Positions 52,692-61,321 of a DNA stretch of 64,000 nucleotides are shown piece after piece. The position numbers and the translations under genes are program-made. This DNA is from Candidatus Blautia faecipullorum (lineage in GTDB: Bacteria; Bacillota; Clostridia; Lachnospirales; Lachnospiraceae): positions 1 through 64,000 of the forward strand of contig DXEG01000008.1 of the NCBI GenBank assembly GCA_019115125.1, read 5' to 3'. How positions within the stretch are numbered: position 1 is the stretch's first letter; each line of letters starts with the position of its first letter. Below the pieces are notes generated by a model. The model made no database searches. It was not told the DNA's origin and saw only the letters and a list, made by a program, of their open reading frames with translations.

Positions 52692-54578
52692 ATGAATAAG
52701 AAACAGAAAAAAATGCTGGCGCGTATTCTGATCGCCGCGGCCTTACTGGTGTTCCTGAATTTTATTCCGGCAAAGGGCTGGCTCAGATTTCTTCTGTATC
52801 TGGCGCCGTACCTGGTCATCGGCTATGATATTCTTCTGAAAGCCGCCAGGGGAGTCAAAAACCGTCAGGTGTTTGACGAGTGCTTTTTGATGGCGGTGGC
52901 TACGGTAGGCGCCATTGCTCTGGCTCTCTATGAAAAAAGCGGCGATTATACAGAGGCCATCGCCGTTATGCTGTTTTACCAGATCGGAGAATGGTTCCAG
53001 AGTTACGCGGTAGGCAAAAGCCGCCGTAATATCAGCGAGCTTATGGATATCCGCCCGGACTATGCCAATGTGGAGACTGACGGACGTCTGGAAAAAACAG
53101 ATCCGGACGAGATAGAGATCGGCACTGTGATCGTAGTGCAGCCCGGAGAAAAGGTTCCCATCGACGGTATCGTGCTGGAAGGCGCCTCATCGCTGAACAC
53201 AAGCGCCCTTACCGGGGAAAGTCTTCCCAGAGATGTGAAGGCCGGAGACGAGATCATCAGCGGCTGCATCAATATGACAGGCGTGCTGAAGATACGCACA
53301 ACGAAAGAATTTGGGGAATCTACAGTGTCGAAGATTCTGGATCTGGTAGAGAACGCGACCTCGCGCAAATCCAGATCGGAGGACTTTATTTCTAAATTTG
53401 CCCGGGTGTATACCCCGGCGGTCTGCTGCGCGGCGCTGGCCTTGGCTTTTCTTCCGCCTCTTGTCAGAATGACTGCTCTGGGGATGAATCCTGCATGGGG
53501 AAGCTGGATTTACCGGGCTCTTACCTTCCTGGTGATCAGTTGTCCCTGCGCGCTGGTGATCAGTATCCCGCTGAGCTTTTTCGCCGGGATCGGAGGAGCC
53601 AGCAACGCGGGAGTACTGGTGAAGGGCTCCAATTATCTGGAAACACTTTCTCAGACAAGGATCGTTGTTTTTGACAAGACAGGAACCCTTACTCAGGGAG
53701 TATTTGAGGTAAACGGTATCCATCATAATGAAATGGAAAATGAGAAGCTGATTGAATACGCGGCATTGGCGGAGAGCGCTTCCTCCCATCCTATCAGCAA
53801 AAGCCTGCAGCGCGCTTACGGGAAGGAAATCGACCGCAGCCGCGTGGAGGATATCCGCGAGATCAGCGGAAACGGAGTGATCGCCAGAGTAGACGGAAGG
53901 GAAGTGGCCGCAGGAAACGACAAGCTGATGGCCAGTTTGGGAATCCCCTATAAAAACTGCCGCAGCGTAGGAACCATCATTCACATGGCGGTTGACGGAA
54001 GCTACGCGGGACATATCGTGATCTCCGACGTGGTGAAGCCGCGGGCAGGAGAGGCTGTAAAGGCTCTGAAAAAGGCGGGTGTCCAAAAGGTTGTTATGCT
54101 CACCGGAGATGCGAAAAGGGTAGCGGATCAGGTATCGGCTTCCCTGGGGATAGACGAGGTGTACAGCGAGCTGCTTCCGGGAGATAAAGTTCAGAAGGTA
54201 GAAGAACTTCTTAAGGATAAGACGGATAACGCCAGGCTTGCTTTCGTAGGAGACGGGATCAACGACGCTCCGGTTCTGGGCCGGGCGGATATCGGCATCG
54301 CCATGGGAGCTATGGGATCCGACGCCGCGATCGAGGCTGCGGACGTGGTATTGATGGACGACGATCCGGTGAAGATTGCCAAGGCGATCAAAATTTCCCG
54401 GAAATGTCTCGGGATCGTATACCAGAATATTGTGTTCGCCATCGGCATCAAGCTGATCTGTCTGGCTCTGGGAGCGCTGGGGCTTGCCAATATGTGGCTG
54501 GCGATCTTCGCCGACGTAGGCGTTATGGTCATCGCCGTGCTGAATGCCATCCGCGCCCTTTTCGTAAAAAAACTATAG
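52692..54578 (+). CDS. P1B-type heavy-metal ATPase (CadA/ZntA-like), without N-terminal HMA domain
   Basis: About 628 residues. It pumps soft divalent metals out of the cell with ATP. The transmembrane metal site is C284-P-C286 (VISCPCALVISIP), phosphorylation is at D328 (FDKTGTLTQG), the SSHPISKSL histidine-proline pair marks the P1B nucleotide domain, and GDGINDAPVLGRADIGIAMG (D521) is the hinge. The protein starts almost directly with membrane helix 1 (RILIAAALLVFLNFI). ATG 52692 follows GAGGAGAA; ATG 52674 is in frame but has no site. The ArsR and HMA neighbours support Zn/Cd/Pb efflux. Confidence 0.93.
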   Translation: MNKKQKKMLARILIAAALLVFLNFIPAKGWLRFLLYLAPYLVIGYDILLKAARGVKNRQVFDECFLMAVATVGAIALALYEKSGDYTEAIAVMLFYQIGEWFQSYAVGKSRRNISELMDIRPDYANVETDGRLEKTDPDEIEIGTVIVVQPGEKVPIDGIVLEGASSLNTSALTGESLPRDVKAGDEIISGCINMTGVLKIRTTKEFGESTVSKILDLVENATSRKSRSEDFISKFARVYTPAVCCAALALAFLPPLVRMTALGMNPAWGSWIYRALTFLVISCPCALVISIPLSFFAGIGGASNAGVLVKGSNYLETLSQTRIVVFDKTGTLTQGVFEVNGIHHNEMENEKLIEYAALAESASSHPISKSLQRAYGKEIDRSRVEDIREISGNGVIARVDGREVAAGNDKLMASLGIPYKNCRSVGTIIHMAVDGSYAGHIVISDVVKPRAGEAVKALKKAGVQKVVMLTGDAKRVADQVSASLGIDEVYSELLPGDKVQKVEELLKDKTDNARLAFVGDGINDAPVLGRADIGIAMGAMGSDAAIEAADVVLMDDDPVKIAKAIKISRKCLGIVYQNIVFAIGIKLICLALGALGLANMWLAIFADVGVMVIAVLNAIRALFVKKL

Positions 54579-54657
54579 TAACAGTTCAACCATACAGTGG
54601 CGTCAGCCACAGTAAGCACGCAGTGCGGTTTTACGAATGGCGCAAACTGAACTGTTA
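54579..54657. repeat. 79-bp repeat element with 10-bp terminal inverted repeats
   Basis: Perfect termini TAACAGTTCA (54579-54588) and TGAACTGTTA (54648-54657) flank a core that itself folds (GTGGCGTCAGCCAC). It begins at the base after the ATPase stop codon. Part of the right half recurs at 13404-13439, so it is a dispersed element (MITE- or REP-like). It has no T-run and is not an ordinary terminator. Confidence 0.65.
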
Positions 54658-54686
54658 AGTGTTTAGATTTGTATCCCCGGAGTCTT

Positions 54687-54715
54687 TTGACATCTGGATT
54701 AAAAGGTGTTATAAT
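54687..54715 (+). promoter_or_regulatory. Consensus sigma-A promoter of the dehydratase-like operon
   Basis: TTGACA (54687-54692), exactly 17 bases and TATAAT (54710-54715): a perfect match to the consensus in both hexamers. It predicts a start near 54722 and an 80-nt leader before ATG 54801. Confidence 0.88.
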
Positions 54716-54745
54716 TCCCACGAAATCAACGGATAAGTACCGAAT

Positions 54746-54775
54746 AGCAGTCTGGCTTTGCCGGACTGCTGTTTC
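54746..54775 (+). terminator. Leader hairpin with T-rich tail (possible attenuator)
   Basis: AGCAGTCTGG pairs with CCGGACTGCT around a CTTTG loop (one G-U pair), followed by GTTTCCTTTA. It lies inside the 5' leader between the consensus promoter and the first gene, as a transcription attenuator would. No known riboswitch fold is recognised in the 25 nt before it. Confidence 0.5.
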
Positions 54776-54800
54776 CTTTATAAGATATCTGGAGGTATGT

Positions 54801-56105
54801 ATGTGGATCGCAGATAAGTATATTGATTATGTAAAAGAAAAAACCGTGGAAAATCCCGGAGAGAGCTGGGACAAAATGCTCCTTGGCTTCAAGGCCAATA
54901 AGCTCCGGGCAAAGCTTCTTCCCAAAAAAGGAATCTCAAAGGGCTACCAGAGGCTGGAAGCGATGATGATGTCCTTTGTGGCGGATTCCCTGGGCCGTTC
55001 CGACAGCTATGTGTGGGGAAATATATTTTCGCCCTGCGAGATCATTGGCTGCTTCGGGCTCAGCACTCTTTCCATCGAGTGTCTCTCCTGCTATTTCAGC
55101 GGGTATCATCTGGAGGATTTTTTTATTGATTACGCCCAGAATACAGGGATTGCGCCCACCCTCTGCTCCTACCACAAAACCTTTGTAGGGGCCATTGACA
55201 GCGGTTCGGTTCCGGTTCCCAGGTACGCGGTTACGACATCTCTTTCCTGCGACGGAAATCTGAACACCTTCCGTTACCTGGAGAAAAAGAAGGGAGTGCC
55301 GTTTACCTTCCTGGACGTTCCTTACCGGGATGACGAGGCTTCGGTGGATTATCTGGCAGAGCAGCTAAAGAATTTCGCGGGGGAGCTGGAAGGACAGTTC
55401 GGCCGTTCCTTTGATGAGGCGAAGCTGCGGAAGGCCATCCGTATTGAGAATGAGACCAGAAGAGCGCTGATGGAATTTTTCCGGCTTCAGAGCGAACGGT
55501 ATTATCCCGGGGAGCTGATCAGTCATCTGTACATGATGATGGGAATGCATCTTCTGATCGGAACGCAGGAATTTCTGGATCTGATCCGGTTTATGATCGA
55601 GGATATCAGGACCTATCCGAAATTTGAGGGCAAAAAGATCCTGTGGATCCATCTGCTTCCCTTCTATCAGGAAACTCTGCAGAACTATTTTAACAGCAGC
55701 CGGGAGTATCAGATCATCGCAAGCGATATTATTATGGACTCCATGGAAGAAATGGACGAGACCAGGCCCTTCCACGCCCTGTCCAAAAAGATCATCCGTA
55801 ATCTGTACAACGGCTCCTATTCTCACAAGGCGGAGATGGTGGGCTGTCTGGCGGAGACTCTCCGGCCGGACGCTGTGATCCAGTTCTGTCACTGGGGCTG
55901 TAAGCAGTCCTCAGGGGGAAGTATCCTTCTGAAGGAGGAGCTGAAAAAAATGGACATACCCATGCTGATCCTGGACGGAGACGGGATCGACCGGAGGAAC
56001 AGCCATGACGGACAGATCAAGACGCGGCTGGAAGCGTTTCTGGAGATGCTGGAATCAGAAGAAAAGAAGGACGTGTCAGAGAGGGAAGAAAGAATCATAT
56101 GTTAG
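54801..56105 (+). CDS. 2-hydroxyacyl-CoA dehydratase D-component-like protein (HgdB/YjiM/DCCP family)
   Basis: 434 residues of the FldB/FldC-type dehydratase family, [4Fe-4S] or double-cubane proteins that act with an ATP-driven activator. Conserved cysteines are in IFSPCEIIGCFG, ECLSCYF, TLCSYHK and FCHWGCKQSSGG, and the C-terminal MLILDGDGIDRRNSHDGQIKTRLEAFLEML resembles the family end (DxxxRxxxxxGQxxTRxxAFxE). ATG 54801 has TGGAGGT ahead; earlier in-frame codons precede the promoter. The missing CoA-transferase and acyl-CoA dehydrogenase argue against an ordinary amino-acid fermentation operon. Confidence 0.82.
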   Translation: MWIADKYIDYVKEKTVENPGESWDKMLLGFKANKLRAKLLPKKGISKGYQRLEAMMMSFVADSLGRSDSYVWGNIFSPCEIIGCFGLSTLSIECLSCYFSGYHLEDFFIDYAQNTGIAPTLCSYHKTFVGAIDSGSVPVPRYAVTTSLSCDGNLNTFRYLEKKKGVPFTFLDVPYRDDEASVDYLAEQLKNFAGELEGQFGRSFDEAKLRKAIRIENETRRALMEFFRLQSERYYPGELISHLYMMMGMHLLIGTQEFLDLIRFMIEDIRTYPKFEGKKILWIHLLPFYQETLQNYFNSSREYQIIASDIIMDSMEEMDETRPFHALSKKIIRNLYNGSYSHKAEMVGCLAETLRPDAVIQFCHWGCKQSSGGSILLKEELKKMDIPMLILDGDGIDRRNSHDGQIKTRLEAFLEMLESEEKKDVSEREERIIC

Positions 56106-57766
56106 GATATATCTGTAAGTACGCTCCAGTGGAAGTGTTTGAATCCATGGGGACAGAAATGAAAAGAATTGAGCCGGATGTGACGAATTTTAACCAGGCG
56201 GAGATCCGGATGCACCCGAACATCTGCAGCTTCGCCAAGGGCGTGCTGGAGGAGATGATGAGCGCGGATTATGAGGGCGTGATCCTGACGACCTGCTGCG
56301 ACAGCATCCGCCGTCTTTATGACGTCTTAAAGGAAGAATTTCCGGACAAATTTATTTATATGCTGGATACGCCCAGGATTACCAGGGAGGCGGGAATCCG
56401 GCTTTATGAGCAGAGGATCCGCCTGATGCTCCAGGATTACGAGAAGTTTTCCGGGCAGAAATTCAGCGAAAGCCGTTTCCTCGCGTATCTCAGGGAAAAG
56501 CAGGAGGAACAGCAGCTTTCTGTGAAAGAGGGCGCTCTGAATATCGGCGTCATCGGCGCAAGGGCAAACGACAGCATAAAGAAGATCCTGAAGGAGCGGG
56601 ACGCCAACGTGGCCTTTGATCTGACCTGCACCGGCCTCGGCAGGAAGCTCCTTGTGGAAGAGGAAAATGTAATGGAAGGCTACGCCCGGGGACTTTTGAG
56701 CCAGTTTCCATGTATGAGGATGGAGCAGGCATCCAACCGGGACGAGCTGATCCGGCGCTTCGCGGGAAGCGCGGACGGCGTGATCTACCATACGGTACAG
56801 TTCTGTGATAATTATGCCTACGAATACGCGTGGCTGAAAAACTGGCTGGACCGCCCCATGCTTTTGCTTGAAACAGATTATACCCGGCAGAGTGAAGGAC
56901 AGGTGAGGACCAGGATCGAGGCTTTTCTGGAGTCTCTGTCTGTCTCCAGGCCCAGGCCGGAAAAGAAAAGGAGAGAAGACGGAAAAATGTATGTAATGGG
57001 AATAGACAGCGGCTCTACATCCACCAACGCGGTGATCATGGATCAGGACAAAAAGATAACGGCCTTTTCCGTGGTGCGCACAGGAGCGAAATCCGGCGTC
57101 AGCGCGGACAGAGCGCTGAAAGAGGTTCTTGAAAAAGCCGGACTTTCCAGGGAGGATATTTCCTGGATCGTTTCTACCGGATACGGCCGCGTGAGCATCG
57201 CTTTTGCGGACGAGAATGTAACGGAGATAAGCTGCCACGGAAAAGGAGCCCATTATTTTAACCCGGAGATCCGTACGATCCTGGATATCGGAGGCCAGGA
57301 CAGCAAGGCCATTCATCTTAATGAAAACGGAGAGGTTAAGGATTTTGTCATGAATGATAAATGCGCGGCGGGAACAGGACGTTTCCTGGAAATGATCGCC
57401 CGCACCCTGGAGGTCAGCCTGGACGAGCTGGGAGCCATTGCCCTCACCTCAAAGGAAAAGATCGAGATTACCAGTATGTGCTCTGTCTTTGCGGAATCCG
57501 AGGTGATCTCCCTTATTGCCAATAATAAGGAAAAGGCGGACATTGCCGACGGCGTCTGCCATGCCATTTCCAATAAGGCCTTCGGCCTTCTCAGAAGAGT
57601 AGGACTGGAGCCGGGCTTTATGATGACAGGAGGCGTGGCGAAAAATCCCGGCGTGGTAAGAGCTGTGGAAGAAAAGCTGGGCGAAAGCCTTTACATCTGC
57701 CAGGAGCCGGAAATTGTAGGCGCCACGGGAGCGGCGCTGTACGCCCTGGAAAAATACGGGATCTGA
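56099..57766 (+). CDS. Fusion: HgdB-like dehydratase half plus BadF/BcrA-type ATPase activator
   Basis: 555 residues. Residues 1-290 resemble a second dehydratase subunit (LGYICKYAPVEVFESMG, GVILTTCCDSIRRLYDVL, LLLETDYTRQSEGQVRTRIEAFLESL). From residue 297 a complete activator domain begins (MYVMGIDSGSTSTNAVIMD, ILDIGGQDSKAI, NDKCAAGTGRFLEMIA, ITSMCSVFAESEVISL, MMTGGVAKNPGVV), an ASKHA ATPase whose two cysteines hold a dimer-bridging 4Fe-4S cluster. The two are normally separate genes. An internal AAGGAGAG upstream of ATG 56987 could also give a free 259-residue activator. It overlaps the previous gene by 7 bases. Confidence 0.85.
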   Translation: MLGYICKYAPVEVFESMGTEMKRIEPDVTNFNQAEIRMHPNICSFAKGVLEEMMSADYEGVILTTCCDSIRRLYDVLKEEFPDKFIYMLDTPRITREAGIRLYEQRIRLMLQDYEKFSGQKFSESRFLAYLREKQEEQQLSVKEGALNIGVIGARANDSIKKILKERDANVAFDLTCTGLGRKLLVEEENVMEGYARGLLSQFPCMRMEQASNRDELIRRFAGSADGVIYHTVQFCDNYAYEYAWLKNWLDRPMLLLETDYTRQSEGQVRTRIEAFLESLSVSRPRPEKKRREDGKMYVMGIDSGSTSTNAVIMDQDKKITAFSVVRTGAKSGVSADRALKEVLEKAGLSREDISWIVSTGYGRVSIAFADENVTEISCHGKGAHYFNPEIRTILDIGGQDSKAIHLNENGEVKDFVMNDKCAAGTGRFLEMIARTLEVSLDELGAIALTSKEKIEITSMCSVFAESEVISLIANNKEKADIADGVCHAISNKAFGLLRRVGLEPGFMMTGGVAKNPGVVRAVEEKLGESLYICQEPEIVGATGAALYALEKYGI

Positions 57767-57777
57767 CAAAAGCGCTC

Positions 57778-58680
57778 TTATCCGCTGGCGTCCCGGTACT
57801 GGCCGGGCGTCATTCCCATGGTTTTTTTGAATACCTTAACGTAGTAGCTGAGGCTTTCAAAGCCGGATTGAAGAGCCGCGTCAGAGATACTGTATTTCCG
57901 GTCCTCCAAAAGGGAAAGGGACTGTTCTACCCGGTAGGCGCTGACATATTCCGTGAAGGAGCGGCCGAACTGCTTCTTGAAATATCTGCTGAAATATTTC
58001 GGAGACAGATGCATGGCGGCGGCGATCTCATCCAAAAGGATTTTTTCCTGATAATGTTCCTGGATGTAGGAAACAATTTCCTTGATCTGGGCCGCCTGTC
58101 CTCTGGATATCTGCCGGGACCGCTGAGATTCCGGCAGAAAAAGCTCTCTCCGGTACATATCCATCAGCATGGAAAGAAGAGAAATCTTTGTTTCCAACTG
58201 ATAGCAGGCAGGCTGCCGGTCATTGGCGGATAGAATATCCAGCAGAGTTTTCTGGAGTCCGGCGGCTGCCGGATGTTTTTTTTCCAGCTTTTCAGGAAAT
58301 TTTAGCTTTCCTGAAAGCAAAGGAGCCAGATAGTGGCTCTGTGCGTAGTCGTACACCTGGAAGGCCAGGAAGGTCAGGTCAAAGACAACGGCGCTGTAGA
58401 CGGTATTTTTTCCCGGCTGGGCGTACATCGTATGCAGAAAGCCGGAATTGACGAAAAAGAGATCGCCGGGCCGTCCGGTGTATTCTCTCCCCTCGATGGT
58501 AAGCGCCAGTTCTCCGCCTTCAATGATCAGAATTTCCAGCTCCGGATGCCAGTGGTAGGATACGCAGAGCTGTGGCTGATTTTTTTCCTCCAGGTTAAAA
58601 TGAAAACGGTAGGTTTTTAAGGGATACAGATAACCGCCGTGCTCCGTCTGTTCCCTGTATTTTATTCTTAGATCATTCAT
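57778..58680 (-). CDS. AraC-family transcriptional regulator with cupin sensor domain
   Basis: About 300 residues. The N-terminal cupin (SYHWHPELEILIIEGGELALTIEGREYTGRPGDLFFVNSGFLHTM) is followed by a double HTH (AQIKEIVSYIQEHYQEKILLDEIAAAMHLSPKYFSRYFKKQFGRSFTEYV…ISDAALQSGFESLSYYVKVFKKTMGMTPGQYR). This type usually activates sugar-use genes. It is divergent from the GH13 glucosidase gene, which is its likely target. I set the start at ATG 58680 behind AAAGGAT because the upstream extension to 58836 lies in the intergenic promoter zone. Confidence 0.92.
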   Translation of the reverse strand: MNDLRIKYREQTEHGGYLYPLKTYRFHFNLEEKNQPQLCVSYHWHPELEILIIEGGELALTIEGREYTGRPGDLFFVNSGFLHTMYAQPGKNTVYSAVVFDLTFLAFQVYDYAQSHYLAPLLSGKLKFPEKLEKKHPAAAGLQKTLLDILSANDRQPACYQLETKISLLSMLMDMYRRELFLPESQRSRQISRGQAAQIKEIVSYIQEHYQEKILLDEIAAAMHLSPKYFSRYFKKQFGRSFTEYVSAYRVEQSLSLLEDRKYSISDAALQSGFESLSYYVKVFKKTMGMTPGQYRDASG

Positions 58681-58899
58681 AAATATCCTTTCCCGGCAAT
58701 GCTGTTTTCCGGAGAACGGCCATATCTGAGGTCCCCCTGGCGTGCATGGAGACAATGATTCCCTAAAAAGTAGAAATTTTACAAAAATATATAGATATAA
58801 TAAAAGACAAATGGTTTCTATGACACTATAATACAACTATGCTTCAAAGAACTCAAGCGAAAGATATGGGGCAAAAAAATTGGACTGGAGTGTATTGAG

Positions 58900-60576
58900 A
58901 TGAAAAAACAGTGGTGGCATGATAAAGTAGCGTATCAGATCTATCCAAAAAGCTTTTACGATTCCAACGGGGACGGCATCGGAGACCTTCCGGGAATTAT
59001 TTCAAAGCTGGATTACCTGAAAGAGCTGGGAGTGGATATTGTCTGGCTGTCTCCTATTTATAAATCTCCTCTGGCGGACGAGGGATACGATATCGCGGAT
59101 TACTACAGCATCGATCCCCGGTTCGGGACTATGGAGGATATGGAACGGCTGATCGCGGAGGCGAAAAAGCGTGATATGTACATTCTTATGGATCTTGTAG
59201 TCAATCACTGCTCGGACGAGCACGAGTGGTTTCAGAAGGCGGTTCAGGATCCTGAGGGAGAATACGGGAATTTCTTTTATATCGAGGACAAAAAAGAGGG
59301 AGAGCTTCCCTGCAACTGGCGAAGCTATTTCGGCGGCCCGGTGTGGGAAACCCTTCCGGGACGTCCTGATAAGCAGTACCTTCATGTATTCCACAAAAAG
59401 CAGCCGGATCTGAACTGGGAAAATCCGAAGGTCCGTCAGGAGGTATATAAAAATATCAACTGGTGGCTGGAGAAGGGGCTGGGCGGATTCCGCATCGACG
59501 CGATCATCAACATTAAGAAAAAGCTTCCGTTCTCTGATTATCCCGTGGACAGAGAAGACGGTCTTTCTTCTATAGACAACATGCTTGCGGAGGCAAAGGG
59601 CGTGGGAGAGTTCCTGGGAGAAATGGCGGAGCAAACCTTCCATCCCCACAACGCCTTTACCGTAGGCGAGGTGTTCAATGAGAAAAAAGAAGAGATCGCG
59701 GACTTTATCGGGGAAAACGGCTACTTTTCCACCATGTTCGACTTTGCGGAGACTGTTTACGGCAAAAGCGGCAAGGGCTGGTACGACAGCAAGGCGTACC
59801 TGACACCTGAGGAATATAAGGCCTGTATTTTTGGCACCCAGGAAAAGATCGGAGATATCGGAATGATCTCCAATATCATAGAAAACCACGACGAGCCCAG
59901 GGGCGTCAGCCATTATATCCTGCCGGAGGATCTCTGCGAAGAGTCCAAGAAGCTTCTTGGCGGCGTCTGCTTTATGCTCCGGGGCCTGCCCTTTATCTAT
60001 CAGGGACAGGAAATCGGCATGGAGAATACCGTATTCCAAAGCATCCGTGACGTGGACGACGTAAGCACTCTGGACGAGTACCAGGTGGCTCTTGACGCCG
60101 GCCTCAGCGAGGAGGAGGCTCTGAAACGGGTGGCTGTTTTTTCCCGGGATAACGCCCGTACTCCAATGCAGTGGAACAGCACGGAAAACGGTGGATTCAC
60201 GAAAGGCACGCCCTGGCTGCGGGTCAATCCCAATTACCGACGCATCAATGTAGAAGCCCAGGAGAAGGATGAAAATTCTGTTCTCGCCTTTTACAAGAAG
60301 CTGACCGCTCTGAGAAAGTCAGAGGAGTATAAAGAGACGGTGGTTTACGGGAAGCTGACTCCTTTTATGGAGGAGGAAAAAAATCTCATCGGATTTTTCA
60401 GGGAAGGAGAGAAACGTCTCCTGGTTCTGGCAAACTTCCAGAAAGAACCGAGAAATATCGCGGTTCCGGGCAGGATGGAGAAGGTGCTGCTGAACAATCT
60501 GGACGCCTTTGAAATGAACGGGGAAAGTCTCCTTTTGGAAGCATACCAGTTTGTGGTGGTCGAAATGAAACCGTGA
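58900..60576 (+). CDS. GH13 alpha-glucosidase / oligo-1,6-glucosidase
   Basis: 558 residues, GH13 subfamily 31-like. It hydrolyses alpha-1,6 or short alpha-glucosides in the cytosol. The N-terminus WWHDKVAYQIYPKSFYDSNGDGIGDLPGI is diagnostic. The catalytic nucleophile is D200 (GGFRIDAI), the acid E257 (TVGEVFNE) and the transition-state stabiliser D331 (NHDEPRG). ARTPMQWN is also present. There is no signal peptide. Residue positions match those of oligo-1,6-glucosidases. A TATAAT element lies about 70 bases upstream, in the gap shared with the AraC gene. Confidence 0.93.
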   Translation: MKKQWWHDKVAYQIYPKSFYDSNGDGIGDLPGIISKLDYLKELGVDIVWLSPIYKSPLADEGYDIADYYSIDPRFGTMEDMERLIAEAKKRDMYILMDLVVNHCSDEHEWFQKAVQDPEGEYGNFFYIEDKKEGELPCNWRSYFGGPVWETLPGRPDKQYLHVFHKKQPDLNWENPKVRQEVYKNINWWLEKGLGGFRIDAIINIKKKLPFSDYPVDREDGLSSIDNMLAEAKGVGEFLGEMAEQTFHPHNAFTVGEVFNEKKEEIADFIGENGYFSTMFDFAETVYGKSGKGWYDSKAYLTPEEYKACIFGTQEKIGDIGMISNIIENHDEPRGVSHYILPEDLCEESKKLLGGVCFMLRGLPFIYQGQEIGMENTVFQSIRDVDDVSTLDEYQVALDAGLSEEEALKRVAVFSRDNARTPMQWNSTENGGFTKGTPWLRVNPNYRRINVEAQEKDENSVLAFYKKLTALRKSEEYKETVVYGKLTPFMEEEKNLIGFFREGEKRLLVLANFQKEPRNIAVPGRMEKVLLNNLDAFEMNGESLLLEAYQFVVVEMKP

Positions 60577-60788
60577 CACCCGCATTCTGTTGACAGGAAA
60601 AGTGAAACCGAAGAGGCATGTTTGCTGCTACCCGCAAAACCTTTTCTATAATTGTGAAGAAAATATGAATGAGCCGCCGGAATTGTTTACTTGTTTTTTC
60701 ACCAAAGGAGAACTATAATGAAATTATAAAGCGGATGAGTATGTGTCTGTACAAATGAACGGAGAAGCCGTCTTTTGGAGGAAAAAAC

Positions 60789-61250
60789 ATGTATAGGATT
60801 TTCGGACGAAGGGAGAAAGGGAAGTACTATAACAGAGAAGGGGCATATTTGATCGCGTTTTCAGGGAACCGGACCGCTGTGGTCCGCACCCCCAGGGGAT
60901 ATTTTCTTCTGGGAGGCGGGATCCAGGGAAATGAAAGCGATGTGGAATGTATAAAAAGAGAGTGTCTGGAGGAGTGCGGATATACCTGTACGCCCTGCGC
61001 GATGATCGCAGGGGCGGAGACTTATTGTATCCATGAGACTAAGGGATTGTATCATCCCATTCAGCGGTATTATTACGGGACGCTGGACAGCAAGGTACAG
61101 TGCCCGGTGGAGAAGGATCACGAATTTCTCTGGGTGGAGTACGAGGATATCCGGGGAAAAATGTTCTCAGAAATGCAGAACTGGGCGCTGGATCAGTGCC
61201 GTGCCATGGAGCGGGAGGGCAGATTCGGACTTCAGGATGAACGGAAATAA
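60789..61250 (+). CDS. Nudix hydrolase
   Basis: 153 residues. The Nudix box GGGIQGNESDVECIKRECLEEC begins near residue 42 and keeps the G-x5-E-x7-REcxEE pattern, so hydrolysis of a nucleoside diphosphate-linked compound is expected. Specificity cannot be read. The strong TTTTGGAGGA site supports ATG 60789. It has its own 212-base upstream gap with a TATAAT at about 60651 and is ended by a strong terminator. Confidence 0.9.
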   Translation: MYRIFGRREKGKYYNREGAYLIAFSGNRTAVVRTPRGYFLLGGGIQGNESDVECIKRECLEECGYTCTPCAMIAGAETYCIHETKGLYHPIQRYYYGTLDSKVQCPVEKDHEFLWVEYEDIRGKMFSEMQNWALDQCRAMEREGRFGLQDERK

Positions 61251-61267
61251 GGACAGTTCCTCAGAAC

Positions 61268-61312
61268 AAAAAAGGAAAGACGCATTGATAACCGAATGCG
61301 TCTTTCCTTTTT
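61268..61312. terminator. Bidirectional terminator between the Nudix gene and the ABC exporter
   Basis: AAAAAAGGAAAGACGCATT pairs perfectly with AATGCGTCTTTCCTTTTTT around a 7-nt loop. The A- and T-runs at both ends let it act for the convergent transcripts on both strands. Confidence 0.92.
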
Positions 61313-61321
61313 TATAGGATA

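Noticed and set aside
56327-57316. 329-residue minus-strand frame
   Set aside because: Shadow of the fused dehydratase/activator gene with no supporting signals.
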